From Photobacterium indicum (GTDB lineage: Bacteria; Pseudomonadota; Gammaproteobacteria; Enterobacterales; Vibrionaceae), in assembly GCF_003026215.1 (NCBI RefSeq), contig NZ_PYOC01000018.1, positions 21,148 to 85,147 of the forward strand: DNA of 64,000 nucleotides. The letters are read 5' to 3'. Of the stretch, positions 9,890 to 18,830 are shown one piece after another. Both the position numbers and the translations under genes were made by a program. The notes beneath the pieces were generated by a model, which saw only the letters and a program-made list of their open reading frames with translations, was not told the DNA's origin and ran no database searches. Each line of letters begins with the position of its first letter. Position 1 is the stretch's first letter.

Positions 9890-11251
9890 TTAAAGGCGGG
9901 TAAAATCATTGAATAGCGCTACGGCCATTAATGCAACCAAAATGGCAGATCCCACTCTATAGCCAAGATCCTGAACACGCTCAGAAACGGGACGACGGGT
10001 TACAGCTTCAATGGCAAAATACATTAAATGTCCACCATCAAGTACCGGAAGCGGTAACAAGTTAACTATCCCTAAGTTCACACTAATCAGAGCTAAAAAT
10101 CCAAGGAAATACACCAAACCGTAATCGGCGGTCATTCCAGCCCCTTTCGCTATGGATATTGGGCCACTTAGATTTTTAAGCGCCACATCTCCAGTTACCA
10201 ACTTTGTCACCATGTCAAAGGTCAACGTCACCAACTGCCATGTTTTTTCTGTTGCTTTTCCTACTGCTTCTATAGGACCAAACTGAAGGTTAATACGGTA
10301 TGACTCGGGCCAAGCTTCCACTTCTGGCGCAAAACCTGCGTATCCAATTAACTCATCATTTGCCAATTTTTTTGATTTCGGTGTCAAAGTCACCGAAACA
10401 CGCTGCCCTTCACGCTCTAATTCAAACAACAGTGCTTGTTCAGGGTGCGATCGAACAGCATCAACAACCTCTTTCCATTGTGAGATCGGGGTATTATCGA
10501 TCGCCACAATTTTATCATTTAACCTGAATCCAGCATCAATTGCTGCTCCACCGTCAACAAGTTGTGAGATGGAAAGGGTTATTGCAGGTGAATAGGGTGT
10601 AATACCGAGTGTTGTTAGAACACGCTCACTTTCAGGGTCAAATGACCAAGAACTTAGGTTTAAAGTGCGCTGAACCTCATAGTCATTATTAGGTTCAGTG
10701 ACTGTAATAACCATTTCTTTATCACCGATATGAGAAATCATCGCCATATTAGCGGATTCCCAATCAGCGGTTTTGATTCCTGAAATAGATTTTAGTTCCA
10801 TTCCAGAGCTAATTCCTGCTTCCGCCGCTATCGATTGCGGAGCGACTTCACCAATTATGGGACGAACAGCAGGAATTCCAATCAGATAAACGACCCAATA
10901 AGCAAAGATAGCAAACATAAAGTTCGCCATTGGTCCAGCAGCAACAATCGCACTACGTTGCCATAGTGGTTTATTATTGAAAGCCATATGTTTTTTATCA
11001 GCTGGTACGTCATCAACACGCTCATCGAGCATTTTAACGTAACCACCCAGTGGAATCATGGCCAGAGTATATTCTGTGCCATCTTTGCCCACTTTACGCC
11101 ATAACGATTTACCAAAACCGATGGAAAAGCGTTCAACATAGACACCACAACGTCTAGCGACCCAAAAGTGACCGAATTCATGTGCTGCAATTAGAATCCC
11201 TAAAGCCAGTATAAATGACCCTAGATTCCATAAAATACTCATCATATTCAT
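9890..11251 (-). CDS. rseP: Site-2 zinc metalloprotease RseP
   Basis: Inner-membrane protease that makes the second cut in anti-sigma factor RseA, releasing sigma E when outer-membrane assembly fails; it also clears signal peptides. The 453-residue protein has the zinc motif HEFGH at 24-28 in the first membrane helix, two PDZ domains in the middle, and the family LDG motif in VLDGGHLMYF near residue 400. The start ATG overlaps the dxr stop (ATGA); ATGs at codons 3 and 4 are equally possible and closer to the E. coli N-terminus. It is placed next to bamA. Confidence 0.97.
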   Translation of the reverse strand: MNMMSILWNLGSFILALGILIAAHEFGHFWVARRCGVYVERFSIGFGKSLWRKVGKDGTEYTLAMIPLGGYVKMLDERVDDVPADKKHMAFNNKPLWQRSAIVAAGPMANFMFAIFAYWVVYLIGIPAVRPIIGEVAPQSIAAEAGISSGMELKSISGIKTADWESANMAMISHIGDKEMVITVTEPNNDYEVQRTLNLSSWSFDPESERVLTTLGITPYSPAITLSISQLVDGGAAIDAGFRLNDKIVAIDNTPISQWKEVVDAVRSHPEQALLFELEREGQRVSVTLTPKSKKLANDELIGYAGFAPEVEAWPESYRINLQFGPIEAVGKATEKTWQLVTLTFDMVTKLVTGDVALKNLSGPISIAKGAGMTADYGLVYFLGFLALISVNLGIVNLLPLPVLDGGHLMYFAIEAVTRRPVSERVQDLGYRVGSAILVALMAVALFNDFTRL

Positions 11252-12441
11252 GCTACCTTACGAATTATGTTGTGAGTCAAAACACGAGCTCGCATATCTA
11301 ACTCAATCACACTTTCCAAATCTACTGGTGTCGTCATATCGGCAGAATTAAGAATTTGCTCGTTTATTACTGCAATATCGGTAAAACCGATTTCATTATT
11401 TAAGAACGCCGAAACCGCTATTTCGTTCGCCGCATTCAATGCCGTTGTCGCGGCTTGACCGTCATAACATGCATCAATAGCAAGTTTCAAACAAGGATAG
11501 CGCGAGTAGTCTGGCGGCAAGAAAGTGAATTCACCAATATTACTGAAGTCTAATGGCGCAACCCCCGCATCTACTCTATTAGGGTAGGACATTGCACACG
11601 CAATGGGCGTTTGCATATCGGGTAACCCCATCTGCGCCAATACTGAGCCATCTTTATATTGCACCATGGAGTGAATAACGGACTGTGGGTGAATAATCAC
11701 TTGCAGCTGCTCTCTAGATGCATTGAACAACCACCGAGCCTCAATATATTCAAGCCCTTTGTTCATCATGGTTGCGGAATCAACTGAGATTTTTGGTCCC
11801 ATAGACCAATTAGGATGTGCGATTGCCATCTGTGGCGTAACCGATGTCAATTCAGATAGTTCAGTATACCTAAATGGTCCACCAGAGCCCGTTAGCAAAA
11901 TTTTACTAATGCCGTACTCTTCCAAATCACAACGCCCCATTGCACGCTGAATATCAGCAGGTAGGCATTGGAAGATGGCATTATGCTCACTATCTACAGG
12001 CAATAGCTCAGCGCCGTATTGCTCACACGCATCAATAAACATCTGACCAGACATTACCAATGCTTCTTTGTTCGCTAATAAAATGCGTTTACCCGCTTTC
12101 ACACCAGCCATTGTCGGTAATAAACCCGCAGCACCAACTATTGCGGCCATGACAGTGTCAACTTCATCAAGTGCCGCGACTTGGCAGAGCCCTGCTTCAC
12201 CCGCTAAAACTTGGGTACTAATCTCATGCTGTTTCAGTAATGCTGACAATTCCTTCGCAGCCTGCTGAGATGCCATTGCTGCGTATTTTGGTTTCCAAAC
12301 ACGGCACAACTCGAGCATTTTCTGACTATTCGTACCGGCAGCTAAAGCAACAACCTCAAACAATTGTGGGTTCTGTGCTGCAACAGCCAATGTACTACTT
12401 CCAATAGAGCCAGTAGCACCAAGAATCGTTAACTTACGCAT
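11248..12441 (-). CDS. dxr: 1-deoxy-D-xylulose 5-phosphate reductoisomerase
   Basis: Converts DXP to 2-C-methyl-D-erythritol 4-phosphate with NADPH, the committed step of the MEP isoprenoid pathway, which feeds UppS two genes upstream. The 397-residue protein begins with the NADPH-binding GATGSIGSSTL motif. The substrate/metal segment (LLPVDSEHNAIFQ, then GSGGPF and HPNWSMGPKISVDSATMMNK in the order typical of Dxr) is intact. It overlaps rseP by 4 bp. Confidence 0.98.
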   Translation of the reverse strand: MRKLTILGATGSIGSSTLAVAAQNPQLFEVVALAAGTNSQKMLELCRVWKPKYAAMASQQAAKELSALLKQHEISTQVLAGEAGLCQVAALDEVDTVMAAIVGAAGLLPTMAGVKAGKRILLANKEALVMSGQMFIDACEQYGAELLPVDSEHNAIFQCLPADIQRAMGRCDLEEYGISKILLTGSGGPFRYTELSELTSVTPQMAIAHPNWSMGPKISVDSATMMNKGLEYIEARWLFNASREQLQVIIHPQSVIHSMVQYKDGSVLAQMGLPDMQTPIACAMSYPNRVDAGVAPLDFSNIGEFTFLPPDYSRYPCLKLAIDACYDGQAATTALNAANEIAVSAFLNNEIGFTDIAVINEQILNSADMTTPVDLESVIELDMRARVLTHNIIRKVA

Positions 12442-12503
12442 AAAATCACTTAATTCAGCTATGGAGGGCAGTTTAAGAATCGCTGCCCGCTATATGATAT
12501 TGC

Positions 12504-13352
12504 TTACAGTACCCAAAGGTACAATAAAGCAAAAACAGGAAGGGCAGCCGTTAAGCTGTCAATACGATCAAGGATACCACCGTGACCAGGTAAAATATTA
12601 CCACTATCTTTGATGCCAGAAACACGCTTGAACATACTTTCAACCAAATCACCTAAAACAGATGCAATCACTGTAATAATAGCAATGATGAAAAGATTGC
12701 TTAAGCTCGTAAATGGAATATCCATCAATGTCGCGCCACCCCACGTAATAAGGATCGCTAACAATGCACCTCCAACTAAACCTTCAATGGTTTTGTTTGG
12801 GCTAACCGCAGGGGCCATTTTAGTTTTACCAAAACGTTTACCAGAGAAGTACGCACCTGTATCGGCCGACCAAACAAGAAAACAAACTAGTAACACAAGT
12901 TTTGCACCGTGGTATGGGTTTTCAGCATAATTAACTGCGCGGAGCATTAAGATGCTCCAAAAAAATGGAATGAGTGTAAGTAACCCAAAGAAGTATTTTA
13001 GCGAAGAAGATGTAGACCAAAGTTTTACGCTGGATGGATATGTTATTGCTAAGGTAGATGCAATTAACCACCAAATTCCACCAACAAACAATATGCCATG
13101 GTGCGACTCAGCCAGTGTTGATAATGCAGTTACATCGAAAGGTATTACCACTAAGCTTAAGCCTAGGGCTATCGTAGGTACGACCATCGCAACGAGGCGC
13201 GATTTAGCATCAACAAACTGTGTCCATTCCCAAAAACCAATCAACGTAATCGCAGCAAGAGCAATGACGAAAAAAGGAAATGGTAGTAAAAATATCCCAG
13301 CAATCACTAAAGGCGCGAGGATTAGTGCAGTAATAATTCGTTGCTTTAACAA
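12504..13352 (-). CDS. cdsA: Phosphatidate cytidylyltransferase
   Basis: Makes CDP-diacylglycerol from phosphatidic acid and CTP in the inner membrane, feeding all phospholipid synthesis. The 282-residue, multi-helix protein ends with the CdsA signature, read in pieces as SMFKRVSGIKDSG and PGHGGILDRIDSL. The start is TTG at 13352, with AGAGGA six bases upstream. The N-terminus MLKQRIITA aligns with E. coli MLKYRLISA, which supports this unusual start. Confidence 0.97.
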   Translation of the reverse strand: MLKQRIITALILAPLVIAGIFLLPFPFFVIALAAITLIGFWEWTQFVDAKSRLVAMVVPTIALGLSLVVIPFDVTALSTLAESHHGILFVGGIWWLIASTLAITYPSSVKLWSTSSSLKYFFGLLTLIPFFWSILMLRAVNYAENPYHGAKLVLLVCFLVWSADTGAYFSGKRFGKTKMAPAVSPNKTIEGLVGGALLAILITWGGATLMDIPFTSLSNLFIIAIITVIASVLGDLVESMFKRVSGIKDSGNILPGHGGILDRIDSLTAALPVFALLYLWVL

Positions 13353-13464
13353 GCGGCGTCCTCTCGATTGTTATTTATTTTCATTATTCAGACCAAATAT
13401 CACGATTTTAATGTTGTGACGATAATCAATGCGTTTTCTTAAAAACGCATCTCTTGAATAATAT

Positions 13465-14229
13465 TTATTCTTGTATTAAAGCTTTAATCTGTTCACCCGT
13501 GCAACCAAAACGGCGTTCGCGGTTAACATACCATGCTATAGCGTTAGCAAAGCTTTCTTCATCAAAATCAGGCCAGTGCTGCTCTGTGAAGTATAATTCG
13601 GCATAAGCCGCCTGCCACAGCATAAAATTACTAATACGGCATTCACCACTCGTACGGATCATTAAATCCACATCAGGTAAATCAGCAGTCGACATGCCTG
13701 CAGACAACATATCCTCAGTAATATCTGAAGCAGTTAAACCTTGTTCAGCAATTTGAACGGCCAATTTTTTCGTTGCTTGCAAGATATCCCATTGTCCACC
13801 GTAATTGGCAGCAATATTCAAGACTAACCCAGTATTGTTAGCTGTTAACGCTTCTGAGCTTGCTATTTTTCGTTGAAGTCGATCACTAAAGCCACTTTTG
13901 TCACCGATAATACGTAACTGGATATTATTTTTATGAAGACGTTTAACTTCACGAGTCAGTACAGTCATAAACAGTTCCATTAATAATGAAACCTCGTCTT
14001 CAGGGCGACGCCAGTTTTCGCTACTAAAAGCAAATAATGTCAAAACCTTAACGCCAAGACGGTTAGCCGTCGAGACACTTTTACGCACGGCTTCAACGCC
14101 AGCCTTATGGCCAAACACTCGAGCCTTTCCTTTTGCCTTCGCCCACCGACCATTTCCATCCATAATGACGGCAACATGCTTCGGTAAACATTCAGCAGAA
14201 AGTTCAGTTTCGATGGTACGCTCTGCCAT
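13465..14229 (-). CDS. uppS: Undecaprenyl diphosphate synthase (cis-prenyltransferase)
   Basis: Condenses eight isopentenyl diphosphates onto farnesyl diphosphate to make the C55 lipid carrier for peptidoglycan and O-antigen. The 254-residue protein has the pyrophosphate-binding motif VIMDGNGRWA with D24, then FAFSSENWRRP and the C-terminal DLMIRTSGE signature. It lies between frr and cdsA in the conserved order. A terminator-like hairpin lies just upstream, so it may have its own promoter as well. Confidence 0.98.
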   Translation of the reverse strand: MAERTIETELSAECLPKHVAVIMDGNGRWAKAKGKARVFGHKAGVEAVRKSVSTANRLGVKVLTLFAFSSENWRRPEDEVSLLMELFMTVLTREVKRLHKNNIQLRIIGDKSGFSDRLQRKIASSEALTANNTGLVLNIAANYGGQWDILQATKKLAVQIAEQGLTASDITEDMLSAGMSTADLPDVDLMIRTSGECRISNFMLWQAAYAELYFTEQHWPDFDEESFANAIAWYVNRERRFGCTGEQIKALIQE

Positions 14230-14240
14230 GTTTCTCCCTC

Positions 14241-14270
14241 AAAAAAAAACGCTGTGCTGTACGCACAGCG
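14241..14270 (-). terminator. Intrinsic terminator after frr
   Basis: On the minus strand GCTGTGC and GCACAGC pair across a short loop and are followed by nine T residues (plus-strand A-tract at 14241-14249). It separates frr from uppS and ends about 11 bp before the uppS start codon, so it could also act as an attenuator. Confidence 0.8.
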
Positions 14271-14314
14271 CTTCAAATATCATAAAGCTAAATCATATTG
14301 GAAAGACAAGTGTC

Positions 14315-14872
14315 TTAAACTTCCATTAACTCTTTTTCTTTTACTTCAAGAACAGCTTCAATATTCTTAACAGCAACATCTGTCAGCTTCTGAATTTCAT
14401 CTTGTGCACGACGATCATCATCTTCAGAGATTTCTTTGTCTTTTAGCAATGCTTTTAAGTCTGCATTCGCATCACGACGGATGTTACGAATAGCCACACG
14501 ACCTTGCTCTGCTTCTTTACGTACAATCTTAACAAGATCACGACGACGCTCTTCCGTTAACGGAGGCAATGGTACACGAATTACGGTACCTGCAGACATT
14601 GGGTTTAGCCCCAAATCTGACATCATGATAGCTTTTTCGATTTTTGGCGTTAGCTCTCGGTCAAAAACCGTAATCGCCAACGTACGTGAATCTTCAGCAA
14701 CAACATTTGCAAGCTGCTTAAGTGGTGTATTCGCACCGTAGTATTCTACGTAAATGGTATCAAGTAGACTTGGATGCGCACGACCAGTACGGATCTTAAC
14801 AAGTTGGTTTTTTAGCGCATCAACGCTTTTTCCCATACGCTCTTGCGCATCATTTTGAATTTCATTAATCAC
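14315..14872 (-). CDS. frr: Ribosome recycling factor
   Basis: With EF-G, splits the post-termination ribosome. The 185-residue length is exactly that of E. coli RRF, and conserved segments (VKIRTGRAHPSLLD near residue 26, PPLTEERRRDLVK near residue 103) are intact. It follows pyrH after a 143-bp gap that holds a small candidate reading frame and a hairpin. Confidence 0.98.
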   Translation of the reverse strand: MINEIQNDAQERMGKSVDALKNQLVKIRTGRAHPSLLDTIYVEYYGANTPLKQLANVVAEDSRTLAITVFDRELTPKIEKAIMMSDLGLNPMSAGTVIRVPLPPLTEERRRDLVKIVRKEAEQGRVAIRNIRRDANADLKALLKDKEISEDDDRRAQDEIQKLTDVAVKNIEAVLEVKEKELMEV

Positions 14873-14916
14873 GATTTAGTACCCCTGCTTGGTAATGGTC
14901 AGGTTATTTAGTCACG

Positions 14917-14938
14917 GCGGAGGCCTCAAAGGCCTCCA
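14917..14938 (-). other. Hairpin in the pyrH-frr gap
   Basis: GGAGGCC and GGCCTCC form a tight GC-rich stem with a short loop and no T-tract on the minus strand. It lies just downstream of the small candidate frame at 14946-14999 and about 45 bp before frr. It could be an RNA processing or pausing element. Confidence 0.4.
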
Positions 14939-14945
14939 TCCTGAA

Positions 14946-14999
14946 TTAGTCGTTTTTATCGTTAATACGTTTTAAAGCTTCACCAACGTGAAGACTCAT
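14946..14999 (-). CDS. Candidate 17-residue peptide between pyrH and frr
   Basis: A short frame from ATG at 14999 to TAA encodes MSLHVGEALKRINDKND, 16 bp after the pyrH stop and upstream of a GC-rich hairpin. The residue mix looks protein-like, but no clear ribosome-binding site precedes it, and 17 codons could occur by chance. Comparison across Vibrionaceae would decide whether it is kept. Confidence 0.2.
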   Translation of the reverse strand: MSLHVGEALKRINDKND

Positions 15000-15015
15000 G
15001 TTTTCACATTAACAA

Positions 15016-15738
15016 TTAAGAGATCAAAGTGCCTTCTTGCTCACCCATTACTACGCGACGAAGAGAGCCTGGTTTAGTCATGTTAAAAACACGAATCGGC
15101 ATTTTATGGTCACGAGCAAGTGTAAATGCAGCTAAGTCCATCACTTTAAGCTCTTTTTCGAGAACATCTTGGTAACCAAGCTTATCACAAAGAACCGCAT
15201 CTGGGTTCTTAACTGGATCATCAGTGTAAACTCCGTCAACTTTCGTTGCTTTCAATACTACGTCAGCTTCAATTTCAATACCACGAAGGCATGCCGCTGA
15301 ATCAGTAGTAAAGAACGGATTACCAGTACCAGCTGCGAAGATCACAACGCGACCTTGACGAAGTTGGCTAATAGCTTCAGCCCAGTTGTAGCTGTCACAC
15401 ACACCATTTAGTGGAATTGCAGACATCACTCGAGCGTTCACATAGGCACGGTGTAATGAATCTCGCATTGCCAAACCATTCATCACAGTTGCTAGCATAC
15501 CCATGTGGTCGCCCACAACTCGGTTCATACCCGCTTCAGCTAAACCAGCGCCACGGAACAAATTACCGCCACCGATAACAAGGCCAACCTGTACACCCAG
15601 TTCAACGAGTTCTTTAACTTCTTGTGCCATACGGTCAAGAACTTTTGCATCAATACCGAAACCTTCTGATCCCTGTAGTGCTTCACCACTTAGTTTAAGT
15701 AAAATTCGTTGATAAATTGGTTTAGGGTTTGTGGTCAT
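15016..15738 (-). CDS. pyrH: UMP kinase
   Basis: Hexameric amino-acid-kinase-fold enzyme that phosphorylates UMP to UDP for RNA, DNA and cell-wall sugar nucleotides. The 240-residue protein has ILLKLSGEALQG at its N-terminus, the GGGNLFRG nucleotide/phosphate loop near residue 55, and the TGNPFFTTDSAA region near residue 135. It sits between tsf and frr as in nearly all gamma-proteobacteria and is preceded by the tsf terminator. Confidence 0.98.
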   Translation of the reverse strand: MTTNPKPIYQRILLKLSGEALQGSEGFGIDAKVLDRMAQEVKELVELGVQVGLVIGGGNLFRGAGLAEAGMNRVVGDHMGMLATVMNGLAMRDSLHRAYVNARVMSAIPLNGVCDSYNWAEAISQLRQGRVVIFAAGTGNPFFTTDSAACLRGIEIEADVVLKATKVDGVYTDDPVKNPDAVLCDKLGYQDVLEKELKVMDLAAFTLARDHKMPIRVFNMTKPGSLRRVVMGEQEGTLIS

Positions 15739-15783
15739 AAGTATTACCTTCCAGGCTAACTAAACTAAAGAGATATGGAGTTG

Positions 15784-15814
15784 TAAAAAGACCGCAGCCT
15801 TGGCTACGGTCTTT
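15784..15814 (-). terminator. Intrinsic terminator after tsf
   Basis: On the minus strand AAAGACCGTAGCC pairs with GGCTGCGGTCTTT (one wobble) across a two-base loop, and five T residues follow. It closes the rpsB-tsf unit before pyrH. Confidence 0.9.
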
Positions 15815-15837
15815 AGAGTTCTTTTTGCTGTGAAGGA

Positions 15838-16683
15838 TTAACCCTTCTGAACAGCTGCAACTTCTTCTGCGAAGCTCATTTCTTGTGCTTTCTCGATGCC
15901 TTCACCAACTTCAAAACGGATGAAGTTTGTTACTGTAGCACCTTTAGCTTTCAACATTTGACCAACAGTTTGTGCTGGGTCCATGATGAATGCTTGACCA
16001 GTTAGAGAAACTTCGCCGGTGAATTTCTTCATGCGGCCAACAACCATTTTCTCTGCGATTTCAGCTGGCTTACCAGATTGGATAGCGATATCGATCTGGA
16101 TTTGCTTTTCTTTAGCAACAACTTCTGCTGGTACATCTTCAGGAGTTACGAACTCAGGCTTAGATGCAGCAACGTGCATAGCTACTTGCTTAATTGTTTC
16201 TTGGTCTGCATCAGATGCAACAACAACACCAATACGGTCGCCGTGACGGTAAGAACCAATTGCTGCGCCTTCGATGAACTCAACACGACGAATGCTGATG
16301 TTTTCACCGATTTTAGTTACTAGAGCAATACGCTTCTCTTCGAAAGTAGTTTGAAGTTCAGCAACTTCAGCACGACCTGCAAGAGCTGCATCTGCTACTT
16401 CATTAGCAAACGCAAGGAAGCTAGCATCTTTAGCAACGAAATCTGTTTGACAGTTAACTTCTAGAATTGCAGCAACGCCATCAACTTCTTTGATGATAAT
16501 TGTGCCTTCAGCTGCGATGTTACCTGATTTTTTAGCAGCCTTAGCAGCACCGCTCTTACGCATGTTATCAATTGCTAGCTCGATGTCGCCATCTGCTTCA
16601 ACAAGTGCTTTTTTACAATCCATCATGCCTGCAGCTGTACGCTCACGCAGTTCTTTAACTAGGGCAGCTGTAACTGTTGCCAT
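15838..16683 (-). CDS. tsf: Translation elongation factor Ts
   Basis: Guanine-nucleotide exchange factor for EF-Tu. Start ATG at 16683 gives 281 residues beginning MATVTAALVKELRERT; the frame is open 22 codons further upstream, but that part overlaps the rpsB-tsf hairpin. The EF-Tu contact motif TDFV is present (NCQTDFVAKD near residue 80), after the N-terminal UBA-like domain (residues 1-50). It lies downstream of rpsB. Confidence 0.98.
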   Translation of the reverse strand: MATVTAALVKELRERTAAGMMDCKKALVEADGDIELAIDNMRKSGAAKAAKKSGNIAAEGTIIIKEVDGVAAILEVNCQTDFVAKDASFLAFANEVADAALAGRAEVAELQTTFEEKRIALVTKIGENISIRRVEFIEGAAIGSYRHGDRIGVVVASDADQETIKQVAMHVAASKPEFVTPEDVPAEVVAKEKQIQIDIAIQSGKPAEIAEKMVVGRMKKFTGEVSLTGQAFIMDPAQTVGQMLKAKGATVTNFIRFEVGEGIEKAQEMSFAEEVAAVQKG

Positions 16684-16718
16684 TGTCATATCCTCGGTTT
16701 GAATTCTTGATATAAAAA

Positions 16719-16740
16719 TCAGGGGCCGAAATGGGCCCCT
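16719..16740 (-). other. rpsB-tsf intercistronic hairpin
   Basis: AGGGGCCC and GGGCCCCT form a strong stem with a short loop between rpsB and tsf. There is no long T-tract, so it probably modulates the ratio of S2 to EF-Ts message (attenuation or 3'-end protection) rather than ending transcription fully. Confidence 0.55.
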
Positions 16741-16794
16741 GTTAACCATTCTTAGTTTACACTAGGTAAACTAAGAAACTCAAAAGAGCGGCTA

Positions 16795-17523
16795 TTAAGC
16801 TTCTGCTACGAAACCATCTTGTTCAGCTTGAACAACGATATCTTGGTTACGAGCTTCAGTTACAGTTTGTGCTACAGCACCAGTGTAAAGCTGAATTGAA
16901 CGGATTGCATCATCGTTACCAGGGATAACGAAGTCAACGCCGTCTGGGTTAGAGTTAGTATCTACAACAGAGAATACAGGGATACCCAGGTTGTTAGCTT
17001 CTTTAATAGCGATGTGTTCGTGATCAGCATCAATTACGAACATTGCGTCAGGAAGACCGCCCATGTTCTTGATACCACCTAGAGACTTTTCAAGTTTCTC
17101 CATTTCACGAGTACGCATTAGCGCTTCTTTCTTAGTTAGCTTTTCGAACGTACCGTCAGCAGACTGAATTTCTAGCTCTTTCAGACGTTTGATTGACTGA
17201 CGAACAGTTTTCCAGTTAGTCAGCATACCACCCAACCAACGGTTGTTTACGTAGTACTGATCACAGTTGATAGCTGATTCTTTGATAGATTCGCTGGCTG
17301 CACGCTTAGTACCAACGAAAAGCACCTTACCTTTACGAGCTGCAATCTTGTTGATTTCAGCTAGTGCTTCGTTGAACATTGGTACAGTTTTCTCAAGGTT
17401 GATGATGTGTACCTTGTTACGAGCACCGAAAATGAATGGCTTCATTTTTGGGTTCCAGTAACGAGTTTGGTGACCAAAGTGTACACCAGCCTTAAGCATG
17501 TCGCGCATTGATACAGTTGCCAT
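16795..17523 (-). CDS. rpsB: 30S ribosomal protein S2
   Basis: Small-subunit ribosomal protein, 242 residues. The N-terminus MATVSMRDMLKAGVHFGHQT matches the family start, and GTKRAASESI, NNRWLGGMLTNW and GGLPDAMFVIDADHE are the usual conserved blocks. A long leader precedes it (see next entry), consistent with autogenous control by S2. It is followed by tsf. Confidence 0.99.
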   Translation of the reverse strand: MATVSMRDMLKAGVHFGHQTRYWNPKMKPFIFGARNKVHIINLEKTVPMFNEALAEINKIAARKGKVLFVGTKRAASESIKESAINCDQYYVNNRWLGGMLTNWKTVRQSIKRLKELEIQSADGTFEKLTKKEALMRTREMEKLEKSLGGIKNMGGLPDAMFVIDADHEHIAIKEANNLGIPVFSVVDTNSNPDGVDFVIPGNDDAIRSIQLYTGAVAQTVTEARNQDIVVQAEQDGFVAEA

Positions 17524-17726
17524 TGAATAATTCCTCTATGGGGTTAGGCGTCCACATATCCCATCCTACCGACCCTCTATCCATTTTACCTAAGTCCATA
17601 ATGGGCTTATTAAAAATGGCGGGCACCCCGGAGCATGTGTCGATATGTGTGAGTGATTAATAAAAGTGTGTGTAATTTAACTAATAGAGTCGAAACCAAA
17701 TTAGCTAATTACGGCGCGTTTTATAC
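17524..17726 (-). ncRNA. rpsB 5' leader (S2-responsive, t44-like) and its promoter
   Basis: The 324-bp gap between divergent rpsB and map holds a long rpsB leader. On the minus strand an extended -10 promoter reads TGGTATAAA (TATAAA at 17720-17725) followed by a GC-rich discriminator GCGCC, typical of stringently controlled ribosomal promoters. The transcript would then have about 190 nt before the ATG, including a GC-rich element CTCCGGGGTGCCCGCC near 17620-17640. In E. coli the same position is the S2-autoregulated rpsB leader (Rfam t44). The position and GC-rich element support this, but I did not fold it. Confidence 0.6.
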
Positions 17727-17847
17727 CATATCTTTATAGCAATAATCCAGACTAAGTTTAGTTGATGTATCTAAACTTGGTTTCCATCGCCCTTCCTCAC
17801 TGTTAACATATGATTAATAGCAAACAGTAAAATATAGAGAATATTGT

Positions 17848-18675
17848 ATGAGCATTAAGATCAAAACGGCTGATGAAATAGAAAAAATGCGCGTAGCCGG
17901 CCGTTTGGCTGCTGATGTGCTAGAGATGATTGAACCCCATGTAAAGGCGGGCGTAACGACAGAAGAGATAGATCGAATCTGTCACGATTTCATCACAAAA
18001 GAGCAGAACGCAATTCCTGCGCCGCTCAACTATCACGGTTTCCCTAAATCGGTTTGTACATCGATCAATCACGTTGTTTGCCACGGCATTCCCGCTGAAA
18101 AAGATGAAGACGTTAATGGCTCTTACAACAAACCTGCAGTACTAAAAGATGGCGACATCCTTAATATCGACATTACTGTTATTAAAGATGGCTACCACGG
18201 TGACACCTCTAAGATGTTTGAGATCGGTGAAGTATCACTGGATGACAAACGCTTATGCCGTGTTGCACAAGAAAGTCTTTACCTTGCAATTAAGAAGGTA
18301 AAACCTGGCACTAAACTAGGTGAAATTGGTACTGCGATTCAGAAATTCATTAAAACGGGTAACAGCCGTTTCTCTATTGTTAAAGATTACTGTGGGCATG
18401 GTATCGGTAACGAGTTTCATGAAGAGCCTCAGGTTGTTCATTACAAAAACAATGACCGTACGGTATTAAAAGCAGGTATGTGTTTTACTATCGAACCGAT
18501 GATCAATGCTGGTAAATTTGGCTGTGTATCTGACGATAATGATGGTTGGACTGTATATACTGTTGATGGCAAAAAATCAGCACAGTGGGAACATACACTA
18601 CTGGTAACTGAAACTGGTTGTGAAGTGCTTACATTACGAAAAGATGAAACACTACCTCGTATCATCAAAGCATAA
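17848..18675 (+). CDS. map: Type I methionine aminopeptidase
   Basis: Removes the initiator methionine from nascent proteins. All five metal ligands are present: D108, D119, H184, E216, E248, plus H79. The 275-residue protein is about 11 longer than E. coli Map; the extra residues form an insertion around 82-97 (KDEDVNGSYNKPA) just before the first metal ligand. It is divergent from rpsB, the usual arrangement, and is followed by an intrinsic terminator. Confidence 0.98.
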   Translation: MSIKIKTADEIEKMRVAGRLAADVLEMIEPHVKAGVTTEEIDRICHDFITKEQNAIPAPLNYHGFPKSVCTSINHVVCHGIPAEKDEDVNGSYNKPAVLKDGDILNIDITVIKDGYHGDTSKMFEIGEVSLDDKRLCRVAQESLYLAIKKVKPGTKLGEIGTAIQKFIKTGNSRFSIVKDYCGHGIGNEFHEEPQVVHYKNNDRTVLKAGMCFTIEPMINAGKFGCVSDDNDGWTVYTVDGKKSAQWEHTLLVTETGCEVLTLRKDETLPRIIKA

Positions 18676-18680
18676 TATTG

Positions 18681-18708
18681 AAAAAGTCGGCCATGTGCCG
18701 ACTTTTCC
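18681..18708 (+). terminator. Intrinsic terminator after map
   Basis: AAAAGTCGGC and GCCGACTTTT pair across a five-base loop (18682-18706), with the T-run built into the 3' arm. It ends the map transcript before glnD. Confidence 0.9.
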
Positions 18709-18830
18709 TTAGTACGAACTCCTCCTCAACACTATCCTCCAACCGTTAGCAATCTATCGATAACTACTACCCATTTATTACGATCCAGTTATAGTAAGAC
18801 TAAGCACTACATCACAGGGCATGGACCGCG

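Noticed and set aside
17524..17847. Additional gene between rpsB and map
   Set aside because: No frame of useful length with a start site; the promoter and leader of rpsB and the map promoter explain the gap.
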